Positions 35,901-43,717 of a stretch of 64,000 nucleotides of DNA are shown piece after piece (the stretch's first letter is position 1; each line of letters begins with the position of its first letter). Under the pieces are notes generated by a model. It did no database searches. It was not told where the DNA came from and saw nothing but the letters and a program-made list of their open reading frames with translations. Source of the stretch: an uncultured Saprospiraceae bacterium (GTDB lineage Bacteria > Bacteroidota > Bacteroidia > Chitinophagales > Saprospiraceae); the NCBI GenBank assembly GCA_938016265.1, contig CALLWB010000044.1, positions 1-64,000 of the forward strand, written 5' to 3'. Made by a program: the position numbers and the translations under genes.

Positions 35901-36990
35901 GTATGGACGAAGGACTGATCAAAGGCGATGCATTAGAGTCTCCATCATGAATGAAAAGGCCATCGTAACAGGCAGGTCCATTATTTTCTGAGTTAAAATA
36001 AGTAAATGTGGCTGTTACCACTTCTCCTGGCACATCTGGACAGTAAGTGGTGGTACTATTTTCAGAATTCCCGTAATCTCCAGTAGCACCACCTGAGTCG
36101 TAGACTGTTGAACCGCAGATTGGTGGCGGCGGCGGAGTAAGCGCGGAGTTGATGCAAAATGTTTCCGTTCCAAATGAAAAGCTGGAGATATGAAAAAAGT
36201 AACTTACGTCTTCTACAAGTGTTACCGTTACGGACTCCCCCGTTCCAGGGCCAGCATCGCTATCTGCGCAGATATCTGAAGTCCCATCTCCTCCCATGAC
36301 GGTAGGACATCCTTCATACGCAAAAATCCCAACGATTGGATCTTCTGCTCCATCAAGAGTTACCGTTAACGTTCCTCCGTCATCAGCGGCTGTCGCAGTG
36401 TAGTAGAACGTAAAATCCTGGCCATTATCATAATCTGTCACTCCGCAAGGACCAGTATCGTCAATTTGCAATCCTCCGGGTCCGTTTTGTGTTTCATCAC
36501 ATTGTGGAGTGCCAAGGGTGAGCGGGATACTTGCCTCACAAGGTGTTAAGCCTCCACCCATTCCGCAGGTACCGTCGTCTGTAAATTCGTATTGCATTTC
36601 TACTTCAATAGGAATATTCATATTAGCCGTACTATTTCCGCAACAATCGTACATGGAAAAAGTGAGGGTGGTGACATCTGCGGGGAGCATTAAGGGAAGC
36701 ATCAAATCAGATTCGCAAACGCCAACTATGGTTGTGCCCCCACTGCCATCATAGGTAAAGTCAAAAAGGTATTCCGTGCCGCAGTCGCCAATTCCTACTG
36801 AAAGGGAGTTGAGAATGGTTGCATCCAGAAATCCGCAAGAACATCCAAATTCGATGTAAAGTTCTGCTGGTAGGCCGGCTGTTCCACTGCCATTTTCGGA
36901 AGCGTCTCCGGTGAAAGATTGCAGGCAAGTATCTGCAAACATTGGTGCTCCACAGCATAATAAAAGAAGGGTAAATAATAAATTTTTCAT
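32908..36990 (-). CDS. 1360-residue secreted Cys-rich modular protein with CUB-like and duplicated modules
   Basis: Signal peptide about 1-19. The body is a series of modules: N-terminal beta region (20-290, with a Pro-rich break PPPPP), CUB-like 1 (about 291-416), module X1 (417-576), CUB-like 2 (577-680), module X2 (681-840), then A1 (845-960), B1 (965-1095), A2 (1100-1210) and B2 (1215-1345). The A copies share 'YC.GNNEV..IV..VC' and 'ISFYSGIPGS/ITFYSGIPGS'; the B copies share 'CGVD.EPFVFCY' and 'GECLSFVF/GECIIFVI'. Cysteines recur at fixed spacing and are probably disulfide-bonded. The protein stops after 'SPNPGTIAPE' with no sorting domain, yet its operon partner has one. It may be an adhesin or a matrix component; no catalytic motif is visible. 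Confidence 0.82.
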   Translation of the reverse strand: MKNLLFTLLLLCCGAPMFADTCLQSFTGDASENGSGTAGLPAELYIEFGCSCGFLDATILNSLSVGIGDCGTEYLFDFTYDGSGGTTIVGVCESDLMLPLMLPADVTTLTFSMYDCCGNSTANMNIPIEVEMQYEFTDDGTCGMGGGLTPCEASIPLTLGTPQCDETQNGPGGLQIDDTGPCGVTDYDNGQDFTFYYTATAADDGGTLTVTLDGAEDPIVGIFAYEGCPTVMGGDGTSDICADSDAGPGTGESVTVTLVEDVSYFFHISSFSFGTETFCINSALTPPPPPICGSTVYDSGGATGDYGNSENSTTTYCPDVPGEVVTATFTYFNSENNGPACYDGLFIHDGDSNASPLISPSSIPLWCWDRDDQSPTGSGDLQGMMITSTDASGCLTFVFTSDGSLTRDGYAANITCAERMECAATCADIETMACNIWVTPADTPRDSYSDIQANEGESCFLTPLDVSTAPMSVTQCWEYTHTEPGSSAFYILSGTAVVENGDVNGTNDCVQSIDNIEIFDDGCLSLLTGGDSLFFANAVQGITYNVCVTATSGNGIAEGTCEFQCMAHSVTPVSDPICGSTVYDTGGPTANYTNNENFTITYCSEVQGEFVTLDFTTVDLETCCDNLKVYDGSGILGTVLNGDLIAPASFTSSAPDGCLTLDFGSDGSITRSGWVAAVSCAIPAECATTCQDAETIGCNVWVTPSDLLLTNYSEIEMNGGEACFLSPIDVSAAAQTVTQCFEYEHVAFGSPSFSIFSETLVVENGDVNGTNDCVQSITGIEVFDDACTSLMTGAQGMEFMNAVPGTLYTICVTASAGNGNAEGQCEFQCMANSVTPIGELPEPMTCFDFIPNVLPISYCSGNNEVDQIVVQVCPDFPAQAVAISISQGVYDSGDAISFYSGIPGSTLGGTLLQTNTGTLSGVTATSLPGECITMVSNTDGFGSCIDESLLPIVYDIFCVIPPIEPFEFTCGVDAEPFVFCYPADIGLTTIAEICPDDPNSILDILINEGFVAEISPGVCFDFMEVYSGATGTGNNGTLVTPQGIPSPTQTCGNFAGAVFSGLLPGECLSFVFAANEGETGCESLTITPFSISCTEVVQSCASFFDVELYCTGNNEVNVIVQEVCADTPNDIVQILINEGEGDATDIITFYSGIPGSGVGGNLIQTNSGVLDGVIAQGNVGECLTMVSNTDAANSCLDEFYTQIEYEISCVAPPLPTLEYICGVDVEPFVFCYGNDLSMAPVAEFCPQSATETLSIMVNSGYVEEDYGYYCYDEMNVYSGTEGSGNTGTTIFPTGIPLYLGTCGDYAGATYTAANPGECIIFVITSDYTVNSCDDPLDVEPFSVSCVAPSCSPNPGTIAPE

Positions 36991-37908
36991 AGGAGATGAT
37001 TGTAAATTTTACTAATAATCCATACAAAAACAAGCGCTAACAATGGTCAACTCTCAATTTTGATTGTTCTTATTTTGAAAATAAAGTAGGGTAACATTAT
37101 TCTTGGTACTTCCGTGATAATGGATTTAGGCTAATCAGTTATGGTAACGTTTTGGAAATAGCTCTTTAAAATTGGGAAGTAAAGAAGGTGGAGTAAAATG
37201 TATTTTTTGGGCATGATTGCTAGTTTTTGGTTAATAATGGTGTCAGGTATTATTCAAAAGCGATCTTTCGTTCACTGAGTTAATAATAGGAGTAGGATTA
37301 TTATTAACTTTTGAAAAAATAAACAATTCTAAGAGTTTCAGTGTTTTTATTACGATAGGAAGCACTTCAAACCTGTGTTTAAAATACTTATGGTCAATGG
37401 ATAGTCTTAAATTACTAACAAGACGGGAGAAGTCCAAATCTAAAGGATATCTTCTATCTATATTTTTTCTTTGAATATCACTTAAGTACAAAGTTAATAT
37501 TAATAACTAAAGCTGATGTAAAGCACTGACAACAAACGCAATGCATTTAACATCAACCAACAATCCATACTACTTATATGAAATGTAAAGTTAGTTCAAC
37601 ATTATACTTTGCCATACTGGTTTAGCGTCCGCAATAATCCAATACCAATTCAATTAGCAATAACCTGCTCCGACAATCATTTTTTTCACTTTTCGTTAAA
37701 TCATGAACCTATTTCCTACAATAACTTCCTTCAGAGGCCCCGGGATAAATTCATTGGCAACGCCTTGAAAATCTATAAAAAACGAATTGAAATTTTTACT
37801 TACTCAAGACTTGTCAAATTAAGACCTTAAGCATTTTTAGGCTACTTTTATGTTTATTGCTGATATTAGGCTAATTTTGAAATCATTTTTTAATCCTAAC
37901 AACTACCA
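36991..37908. other. Long intergenic region, mostly featureless
   Basis: About 920 bp between divergent genes. Apart from the promoter element at 37872-37879, I see only AT-rich sequence. An 82-codon open frame on the minus strand (37243-37491) has no usual start context, no recognisable motif and isoleucine/leucine/asparagine-rich composition typical of random AT-rich DNA; it could be a fragment of a decayed gene. Confidence 0.3.
37872..37879 (+). promoter_or_regulatory. Bacteroidota-type -7 element (TAATTTTG)
   Basis: Exact TAnnTTTG match ending 29 bases before the ATG of the lipoprotein gene at 37909. Confidence 0.45.
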
Positions 37909-38610
37909 ATGAAGTATTTCCTCCAGCTAGTTAGTTTCTCTCTCCTTTTCCTTTTGTTTTCCTGTGAAGAACCTGTTCAAACCCAACAAAAAAAGAAACC
38001 CGTCCGCGCTACAAATATTGCTAAATATACGGCCGTTTATGATGAGGAAAGAAAGGAAATAAAGAAAGGTGAATTTGATGAAACGCATATGATGCAATTC
38101 ACCTATTTCCATGAAAATGGAACGATGAATAAGAAATATTGGTACGACAAAAACAAAAAGGTCGTCTATACGCTCGAAGTAAAAAGAAATTATCAAGGAA
38201 AAGACAGCGTTGGCGTTATAAAAAATGACAAGCTGGTCGTCCAATCAAGAATCAAATACACCCTAAATGCTGAGGGTAACAAGGTCGAAGAAGAGTACCG
38301 GAACACAAAAGGAGCCCTAACCAAAACTAAAAAATTTCAATACGACAGCAATGGAAACATCGTAAAAGAAATAGAGTTGGACAAATCTGGAAAAACCAAA
38401 TTGACCACCGCCTATATCCTCAATGAAAAAGGAGATATTGCCAAAATGAATAGCTTTACACCTGATGGTTCCTATAAAATGGAAGAAAACTATGAGTTCC
38501 AGCTTTTTAATGATTCAGGAGACTGGACTCAAAAACAGGTGGTTTCGGATGGTGTCGTCACGCATATTATAAATCGAAAAATTAATTATCACGGAGAAAA
38601 GAAAAAATAA
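37909..38610 (+). CDS. Lipoprotein with YD-like repeats
   Basis: 233 residues. Signal and lipobox in FLQLVSFSLLFLLFSCEE (Cys 19). The body is built of short tyrosine-containing hairpins such as 'FTYFHENGTMNKKYWYDKNK', 'FQYDSNGNIVKEIELDKSGK' and 'YILNEKGDIAKMNSFTPDG'. These resemble the YD/RHS-type or MORN-like ‘Y..NG.I' hairpins found in many Bacteroidota lipoproteins. It is highly charged and lysine-rich. I recognise no enzymatic signature; a binding or structural role in the periplasm is the most that can be said. It precedes the phosphodiesterase gene by 64 bp on the same strand, so co-transcription is possible. Confidence 0.75.
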   Translation: MKYFLQLVSFSLLFLLFSCEEPVQTQQKKKPVRATNIAKYTAVYDEERKEIKKGEFDETHMMQFTYFHENGTMNKKYWYDKNKKVVYTLEVKRNYQGKDSVGVIKNDKLVVQSRIKYTLNAEGNKVEEEYRNTKGALTKTKKFQYDSNGNIVKEIELDKSGKTKLTTAYILNEKGDIAKMNSFTPDGSYKMEENYEFQLFNDSGDWTQKQVVSDGVVTHIINRKINYHGEKKK

Positions 38611-38674
38611 GGAACCTTATTTCTAATTTTTCGTAATAAAAAGTACTTAATTCTAGAATTCTAAACATTAACTT

Positions 38675-40804
38675 ATGAGAAGCTTCCTCACTCTACTCCT
38701 TCTAGCTTTTCCTTATCTAATCCACGCTTCCAGCAGTTTGCTGCTTCAAAATAATACGCCATTAGATCTTACCGTCTCCGTTTCTCAAACGGGTTCACAA
38801 ATTCTTACTGAGGGCGTCGACTGGTTTAACCTCCAATCCGCAAGCAGAGCATGGGAAAAGAGACTTCCTATCCTCGAAACAACAAGAGATCAGGGACTCA
38901 CTCCAGGAGAAACCGTCTTTTTTCAAGTAAATGTTTCTGACGGTACAGACATCATTTCGCTAAAACTTCGCGTGCAGGCACTTGCAGATAGCAGTATCTT
39001 GTCCTACAGTGCAGAAGCTCCCGGCTGGAATTTTCCATGGTTTTCTGACAACAATATGCATAGTGTTGATTTTAACGCATTTGGCAAACCCATCACCCTA
39101 AGTTTTAAACCGATCAATACTGACCAAGAACTAGAAAAAGACCTGCTTTTTGTGGTCCATGACCGGACACCAGACTTCGCCGTTATCCAATCCGATTTAG
39201 GCGATCCGAATATACTAAATGTGCTTTCTTACAACATAAAGATCTTCCCTGATGTCTTGCCTAATGCGCCTATATCTCTTGAGCGAGCAGCGGAAGTGGC
39301 CAACCACATTGACACAAGTCTAGACGTGGTCGTTTTTCAAGAGGTTTTTTGGGATGAGAATATTCCAGGCTCTACTTACATCAATGCATTAAATTCTTTG
39401 GAAACAGGCATGAATGCCATTGGATTTATCAATACAGAAATCTTAAACCCGGGTCCATTTGGTGGCGCTGATTTGAAAACAAATGGCGGTGTCATCATCT
39501 TCAGCCGCTGGCCAATCCTAAAAGAAGACGATTTCCAGTTTCCTGAATGTGACAATAATTCTGGTGATTGTTTTGCTAGAAAGGGCGTAAAATATGCGCA
39601 CATCAATAAATTGGGCACCCCTTACCATATTTTCGGAACCCACGCAGAAGCTGGCAGCAATGCCAATGAAATTGGTATCAAAAAAAGACAATACAAACAG
39701 ATGCGGGATTTTGTAGAAGCACAAAATATCTCTTCCTCAGAAGCCGTTGTTTTTGCCGGTGATTTTAATGCCAATTATATCAATAACAGCAACAACTTAT
39801 ACCAGTCTATTCGTGATTCGCTTCGGATTATCCCTCCTACTAGAACAGGATGGCCGGATTCTAGTCCTGGGGATGCGGTAGATGGATTTTCAGAAGGCCA
39901 CACTTCTTATTTTAACAACTCTGTGATCGACTATGTGTTTGCCGTTGAGGACTATCGCCTACCCTATTCAGAAAACAACCATCTATTTATCTTCCGATCG
40001 ATTGATTCTACGATGTGGCCGATTTTCGATTTTGGTGATCATATTCCAGTGCATGGACGTTTGGTCTTCCCTGGATATACGGCCCAGCCCATGTCTCAAA
40101 CGGTTTGCATTGGAGATTCCATCGTACTGGAGGCACCGAACAATCTATTGAACAATCATCAATGGTTTAAAGATGGCGTGTTGATTCCTAGTGCTACAAG
40201 TGATCGGTATGTCATCTACAATGCCACTGCTGCAAATGCCGCGACGTACACTTGCAATACCAGCTATAACTACACACATGAGACAAATGTTTCGAGTACG
40301 CTAACTACTGAAGAAGCGATTGTAACTGTTATAAATACTAGTTTTACACCAACAATTACCCAAGCAGGTAACACATTGATTTCCGACGCTTTTTCAGGAA
40401 ATCAGTGGTACAATCAAAACGGGCTAATCAATGGAGCGACTGAGGCGACTTATTCTCCTTCAATTTTAGGTGATTATTATGTAATTGTCACACTCAACAA
40501 CTGCAGTACTTCCTCTAGCAACAGTATTGGTTTTGTGTTTACGAATACCGAAGATTTGTATTCTGATAATGAATTGGTAATATTTCCAAATCCGACTACT
40601 GGAGACTGTTGGTTGGATTTTTCTGATCGGACAACTTTCGTTGAATTAATGGTTTATAATTCTACTGGTCAACAAGTTATTCCAAGGAGAAAGGTTTATT
40701 CTGAAGAAGTTATTCAATTGGGGCATTATCCTGGCTCCATTTTCTTCTTGCAAATCTGGGATGGAATTGCCTGGCAATTTGCAAAAATCATTGTTACAAA
40801 ATAA
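38675..40804 (+). CDS. Secreted sphingomyelinase-like phosphodiesterase with Ig-like module and T9SS tail
   Basis: 709 residues, signal peptide about 1-18. An N-terminal beta domain (about 20-170) is followed by an endonuclease/exonuclease/phosphatase fold (about 180-468): NVLSYNIK, E223 in VVFQEVFWD, H323 in GTHAEAG, D363 and N365 in FAGDFNAN, D419 in IDYVF, and D455-H456 in GDHIPVHGR. The QEV, GTH.(E/Q)AG and DH.PV arrangement resembles bacterial neutral sphingomyelinases more than nucleases. An Ig-like domain (about 470-555) and a short beta domain follow, then the sorting domain (LVIFPNPTTGDCWLDF ... GSIFFLQIWDG). Predicted to be exported by T9SS and to hydrolyse phospholipid head groups outside the cell (inference). 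Confidence 0.85.
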   Translation: MRSFLTLLLLAFPYLIHASSSLLLQNNTPLDLTVSVSQTGSQILTEGVDWFNLQSASRAWEKRLPILETTRDQGLTPGETVFFQVNVSDGTDIISLKLRVQALADSSILSYSAEAPGWNFPWFSDNNMHSVDFNAFGKPITLSFKPINTDQELEKDLLFVVHDRTPDFAVIQSDLGDPNILNVLSYNIKIFPDVLPNAPISLERAAEVANHIDTSLDVVVFQEVFWDENIPGSTYINALNSLETGMNAIGFINTEILNPGPFGGADLKTNGGVIIFSRWPILKEDDFQFPECDNNSGDCFARKGVKYAHINKLGTPYHIFGTHAEAGSNANEIGIKKRQYKQMRDFVEAQNISSSEAVVFAGDFNANYINNSNNLYQSIRDSLRIIPPTRTGWPDSSPGDAVDGFSEGHTSYFNNSVIDYVFAVEDYRLPYSENNHLFIFRSIDSTMWPIFDFGDHIPVHGRLVFPGYTAQPMSQTVCIGDSIVLEAPNNLLNNHQWFKDGVLIPSATSDRYVIYNATAANAATYTCNTSYNYTHETNVSSTLTTEEAIVTVINTSFTPTITQAGNTLISDAFSGNQWYNQNGLINGATEATYSPSILGDYYVIVTLNNCSTSSSNSIGFVFTNTEDLYSDNELVIFPNPTTGDCWLDFSDRTTFVELMVYNSTGQQVIPRRKVYSEEVIQLGHYPGSIFFLQIWDGIAWQFAKIIVTK

Positions 40805-40858
40805 TATAATTAGGAATTTTATTCACAAGAATAATTTCGTGTTTTGCGAAGCAATGCG

Positions 40859-40866
40859 TATGTTTG
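40859..40866 (+). promoter_or_regulatory. Bacteroidota-type -7 element (TATGTTTG)
   Basis: Exact TAnnTTTG match, 44 bases before the ATG at 40911 of the lipoprotein/ATP-grasp operon. Confidence 0.4.
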
Positions 40867-40910
40867 CGCTCGTAAAAAGACAGTATACTATAAACTAAAA
40901 TTTTAACCAC

Positions 40911-41477
40911 ATGACACCTCTAAAACGATTCAGCAAATTTCCAGTAGTAAAAAAGACAGTCATTCGTTCTGCATTTGCGCTAACCATTGCAGGAACTATA
41001 TTTTCTGCTTGTAGTAGCGGAAGTTCTGAACAACAATATGAATTGCAAACCAAGGTAGAGCTGACAAAAGGATTGATAACAGAGGTAGAAGAAGTGGAGC
41101 AAGATATATTTAAAATTACAGACGAAACTGTGATAGAAAATAAAGAAGATTCTAGAATTATTGCCGCTTATCTCGATGGTCAAAGAGACACCTTCACACT
41201 TGAAGAGGCAAAACTTGTTGATGCGGAATCTGCAACTCCAAGAAGAAGAGGAATGAACGGTGTATTGATGGGCGGCGTGATGGGATACTACATGGGTAGA
41301 AGCCTTTCCAGTCCAATCAACAAAGGAGCTTACAAATCACCACAAGCTTACCAAAAATCACAAACAAAAGCAGGATCTACCGTCAAGCAAACAGCTAAGC
41401 GTTCAACGGTAAGAAAACCTGTTAATTCTTCTAAGGGTTTTGGTGGAGGAAAATCAACCCGATCTTTCGGTGGATAG
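40911..41477 (+). CDS. UPF0323/YgiB-like lipoprotein ending in Gly-Gly
   Basis: 188 residues. A long positively charged n-region and hydrophobic stretch end in the lipobox IFSAC (Cys 34). The middle is a short beta domain (about 40-105, with TEVEEVEQDIFKITDETV and 'AAYLDGQRDTFTLEEAKLVD'), then a glycine-rich turn 'GMNGVLMGGVMGYYMGRSL', then 'YKSPQAYQKSQTKAGST', and a low-complexity Ser/Lys/Gly tail ending STRSFGG. As I recall them, the Helicobacter/Campylobacter UPF0323 proteins carry nearly the same YKSPQAYQ segment, and E. coli YgiB ends in a similar S-R-S-x-G-G. Both are encoded next to a glutathionylspermidine-synthase-like gene, as here. Predicted lipid-anchored; the tail may be the substrate of the neighbouring ligase (inference). 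Confidence 0.85.
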   Translation: MTPLKRFSKFPVVKKTVIRSAFALTIAGTIFSACSSGSSEQQYELQTKVELTKGLITEVEEVEQDIFKITDETVIENKEDSRIIAAYLDGQRDTFTLEEAKLVDAESATPRRRGMNGVLMGGVMGYYMGRSLSSPINKGAYKSPQAYQKSQTKAGSTVKQTAKRSTVRKPVNSSKGFGGGKSTRSFGG

Positions 41478-42654
41478 TAGAAGAGTTCGACAAGTCAATG
41501 AGCTTCCCTATCAAATTCTAAAAGAACTTGGATGGGAATGGTTTGCCGGAGAAGATGACTGGCGATACCTAGCTCCAGAAATGATGGCAGTCACCCGACA
41601 AGAAATCAATGGCTACAGAAAAGCCTGCGATGAATTGTATCAAATGTATCTTGATGCAGCGGAGTATGTCATCAATAACAACCTTTGGAATGAGCTGAAT
41701 ATACCGCCAAACATTATCGAGCAGATAAAATACACCTGGTCTCAGGATAGTCACCAGCACCTAATCGGCCGCTTTGACGTTGCCGGAGGCTTAGACGGAC
41801 TGCCGATCAAGCTAATTGAGTTTAATGCTGACACGCCTACTACACTAGCGGAAACCTCCTACATCCAAAGTGAGATGTTAAAAATAAATGACATTGATGA
41901 AAACGAACAGTTTAATAACGTGTACGTCGAATTGGTGGATTATTTTAAGAAACTGAAGATTCTGAATCCCGATAAAGAGCCTACATTGCTAGTCTCTACG
42001 ATGGGATTTGATGAAGATATTATTAATGCGGATGTAGTATATGATGCTGCAGAAGAAGCAGGATTTGACGTTGAATACCGTGATCTGGAGGATGTCAATT
42101 TCTCCCCGGATGAGGGTATTTTTGTAGAGCTGAAGGAAGAACGATTTATGAAATTCGACTTTTGGTTCAAACTAATCCCCTGGGAGTTTATTGCTTTGGA
42201 GGAGCCAGAATTGATGGATATTCTGAATGAGATTGTAATGGATGATTTGGCGATTATTTTAAATCCCGCCTTTTCCTTATTGTTTCAGTCAAAAGGGATG
42301 CTAAAAATTCTTTGGGATATGAATCCCGGTCATCCTTTGTTGCTGGAAACATCTTACAAAAAACCAGAAAACCCTACTAATCGATACGTAGAAAAAGTAG
42401 TCTACGGACGTGAGGGGGAAAACATTTGTATCTACGATGCAGATGGGAAAGTCCTTGACGAACGAGAAGGCGACTACTTTGAATTTCCGGTCATCTACCA
42501 GGATTTTGGAGAGTTGCCTAGAGACGACAGTGGCAATTACTATCAGCCGGGAATCTTTTACGTGGATGATGCTTGTGCATTGTCTTTCCGAAGGAGAAAC
42601 AGTTTGATTATTGATGAGGATTCTAAGTTTGTCGCTCATTTTTCTATTGATTGA
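41470..42654 (+). CDS. Glutathionylspermidine-synthase-family ATP-grasp ligase (YgiC-like)
   Basis: About 394 residues from a GTG at 41470 that overlaps the last 8 bases of the lipoprotein gene; a TTG at 41440 or a GTG at 41443 would extend it over the lipoprotein's tail codons, which is less likely because family members begin just before 'VRQVNELPYQILKELGWEW'. Family marks: FDVAGGLDGLPIKLIEFNADTP split as LIEFNADTPT, 'WDMNPGHPLLLETSY', ‘YVEKVVYGREGENI' (normally KP..GREG), 'VIYQDFGELP' and 'GIFYVDDACALSFRR'. The C-terminal ATP-grasp of glutathionylspermidine synthetase joins the Gly carboxylate of glutathione to spermidine. The amidase half is absent. The stand-alone ligase next to a -GG-ended lipoprotein suggests ligation to that protein's C-terminus (inference). 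Confidence 0.88.
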   Translation: MDSRRVRQVNELPYQILKELGWEWFAGEDDWRYLAPEMMAVTRQEINGYRKACDELYQMYLDAAEYVINNNLWNELNIPPNIIEQIKYTWSQDSHQHLIGRFDVAGGLDGLPIKLIEFNADTPTTLAETSYIQSEMLKINDIDENEQFNNVYVELVDYFKKLKILNPDKEPTLLVSTMGFDEDIINADVVYDAAEEAGFDVEYRDLEDVNFSPDEGIFVELKEERFMKFDFWFKLIPWEFIALEEPELMDILNEIVMDDLAIILNPAFSLLFQSKGMLKILWDMNPGHPLLLETSYKKPENPTNRYVEKVVYGREGENICIYDADGKVLDEREGDYFEFPVIYQDFGELPRDDSGNYYQPGIFYVDDACALSFRRRNSLIIDEDSKFVAHFSID

Positions 42655-42735
42655 AAGCAGTAGAAAGACAAATGTCTCTTGGACTTTCAAGCTAAATACG
42701 TAGACGATTTAACTAAAAATAGAAGGGATAACACA

Positions 42736-42770
42736 AAAGCCCTCTTTGTATTTTGTACAAAGAGGGCTTT
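42736..42770. terminator. Bidirectional intrinsic terminator
   Basis: AAAGCCCTCTTTGTA (42736-42750) pairs perfectly with TACAAAGAGGGCTTT (42756-42770) around a TTTTG loop: a 15-bp perfect stem flanked by A and T runs. It lies between the convergent ligase gene (ends 42654) and YceI gene (ends 42806) and can serve both. Confidence 0.92.
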
Positions 42771-42805
42771 AATAATTTATTTTAGTCTGAATTCTGCAGT
42801 AGCGA

Positions 42806-43396
42806 TTATCTAGGGATAACCGTTTCGTAAGTTACAGTGATCATATCTGGCACCTTTTTGTTTTCGACACCGATACCAAAAATGGAGCGATCTACTTCCG
42901 CTGTACCTTTTACGGTAAGTGGATTTTGGTTGATTACCTGGAAGGTGGATTGTAGCTCTTGTTTCTGGTCGCGCATGGATAATGTTAGTTCTGCGTGGTT
43001 GTCTTCCCCATGGCTGTGTACATTTCTGATGGTCAATTTTGCGGTAGTGTATTTTGCCACATCAAAATAGTCGTTTGCTTTCAGGTGCTCCGTAAGCCCA
43101 TCGCTTTTTTCCCAAATAGAAGTCAGGTCAATATCGATATCTGCATGCAAAGTAGCAAGATCATTCTCTTCAATACTTACATGAGTAAAATTCCATCTTT
43201 TGAAGGTACCGTCTGCACTATATCGGTCATTGGCCGCTGCAAAAGAGATTTTGCCTGGAGGAGTATCTAAATCAACAGAAGAAGTAACTACGTCTTCAGT
43301 AGTAGTTTTGGCATCCTCAACAACTGTTTTCCCGCCATTACAGCTTACTAGTGTTAACGTTAAGGCGAATAATAAGAAATAAATAATTTGTCGCAT
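42806..43396 (-). CDS. YceI-family lipoprotein
   Basis: 196 residues. Lipobox LVSC (Cys 19) then a Thr/Val-rich linker. The YceI beta barrel spans about 50-195: 'ISFAAANDRYSADGTFKRWNF', 'HADIDIDLTSIWEKSDGLTEHLKANDYFDVAKYTTAKL' (given in pieces: HADIDIDLTSIW, LKANDYFDVAKY) and the terminal 'VKGTAEVDRSIFGIG'. The LK..DYFD..KY..A motif is diagnostic. YceI proteins bind isoprenoid or other lipids in the periplasm. An anchored form suggests outer- or inner-membrane lipid handling. A TAGTTTTG promoter element is 26 bases upstream. A second YceI domain occurs in the fusion gene at 56788. Confidence 0.9.
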   Translation of the reverse strand: MRQIIYFLLFALTLTLVSCNGGKTVVEDAKTTTEDVVTSSVDLDTPPGKISFAAANDRYSADGTFKRWNFTHVSIEENDLATLHADIDIDLTSIWEKSDGLTEHLKANDYFDVAKYTTAKLTIRNVHSHGEDNHAELTLSMRDQKQELQSTFQVINQNPLTVKGTAEVDRSIFGIGVENKKVPDMITVTYETVIPR

Positions 43397-43422
43397 GTTT
43401 GAATGTATTTTTGTATGAATTG

Positions 43423-43430
43423 CAAAACTA
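43423..43430 (-). promoter_or_regulatory. Bacteroidota-type -7 element (TAGTTTTG) for the YceI gene
   Basis: Exact TAnnTTTG on the minus strand, ending 26 bases before the ATG at 43396. The remaining gap to 43717 holds nothing recognisable except three degenerate copies of AACCACCTTGCATTA (43699-43713, 43720-43734, 43734-43748); the last two overlap the end of the DUF2177 gene. Confidence 0.45.
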
Positions 43431-43717
43431 GATAAGAATATGTTTTTTTACTAGTTAATGGTAAATTATTTTTTACTGCAGAGTGTCATGGGTGATAACC
43501 AAGCTTGTATTTTCCTGTTTTGTTTCACCCTTCCAAGGTTTTCTACAGGTTGCCGTTTAGGAGTGATTGGTCGGATCCGACTTTCGGTTTTATCCTTTCA
43601 GCATTTCAGCAAGCATTATTAATATCTTGCAGGGTTTCTTCCATAGATTAACGATTAGCTAGTTGGCAGTTGATCAAGTAACCCACCTGCCTTTTACCAA
43701 CCACCTTCCATTAGTTA

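Noticed and set aside
31600-36990. One gene split by a frameshift into the 1360-residue and 425-residue proteins
   Set aside because: The downstream gene has its own full signal peptide after a 30-bp gap, so two separate genes are more likely.
37243-37491. 82-codon open frame on the minus strand
   Set aside because: AT-driven Ile/Leu/Asn/Lys composition, no recognisable domain; kept only as a remark in the intergenic entry.
41440-41469. Earlier TTG/GTG starts for the ATP-grasp ligase
   Set aside because: They would add about ten residues encoded by the lipoprotein's low-complexity tail; family members start close to the GTG at 41470.
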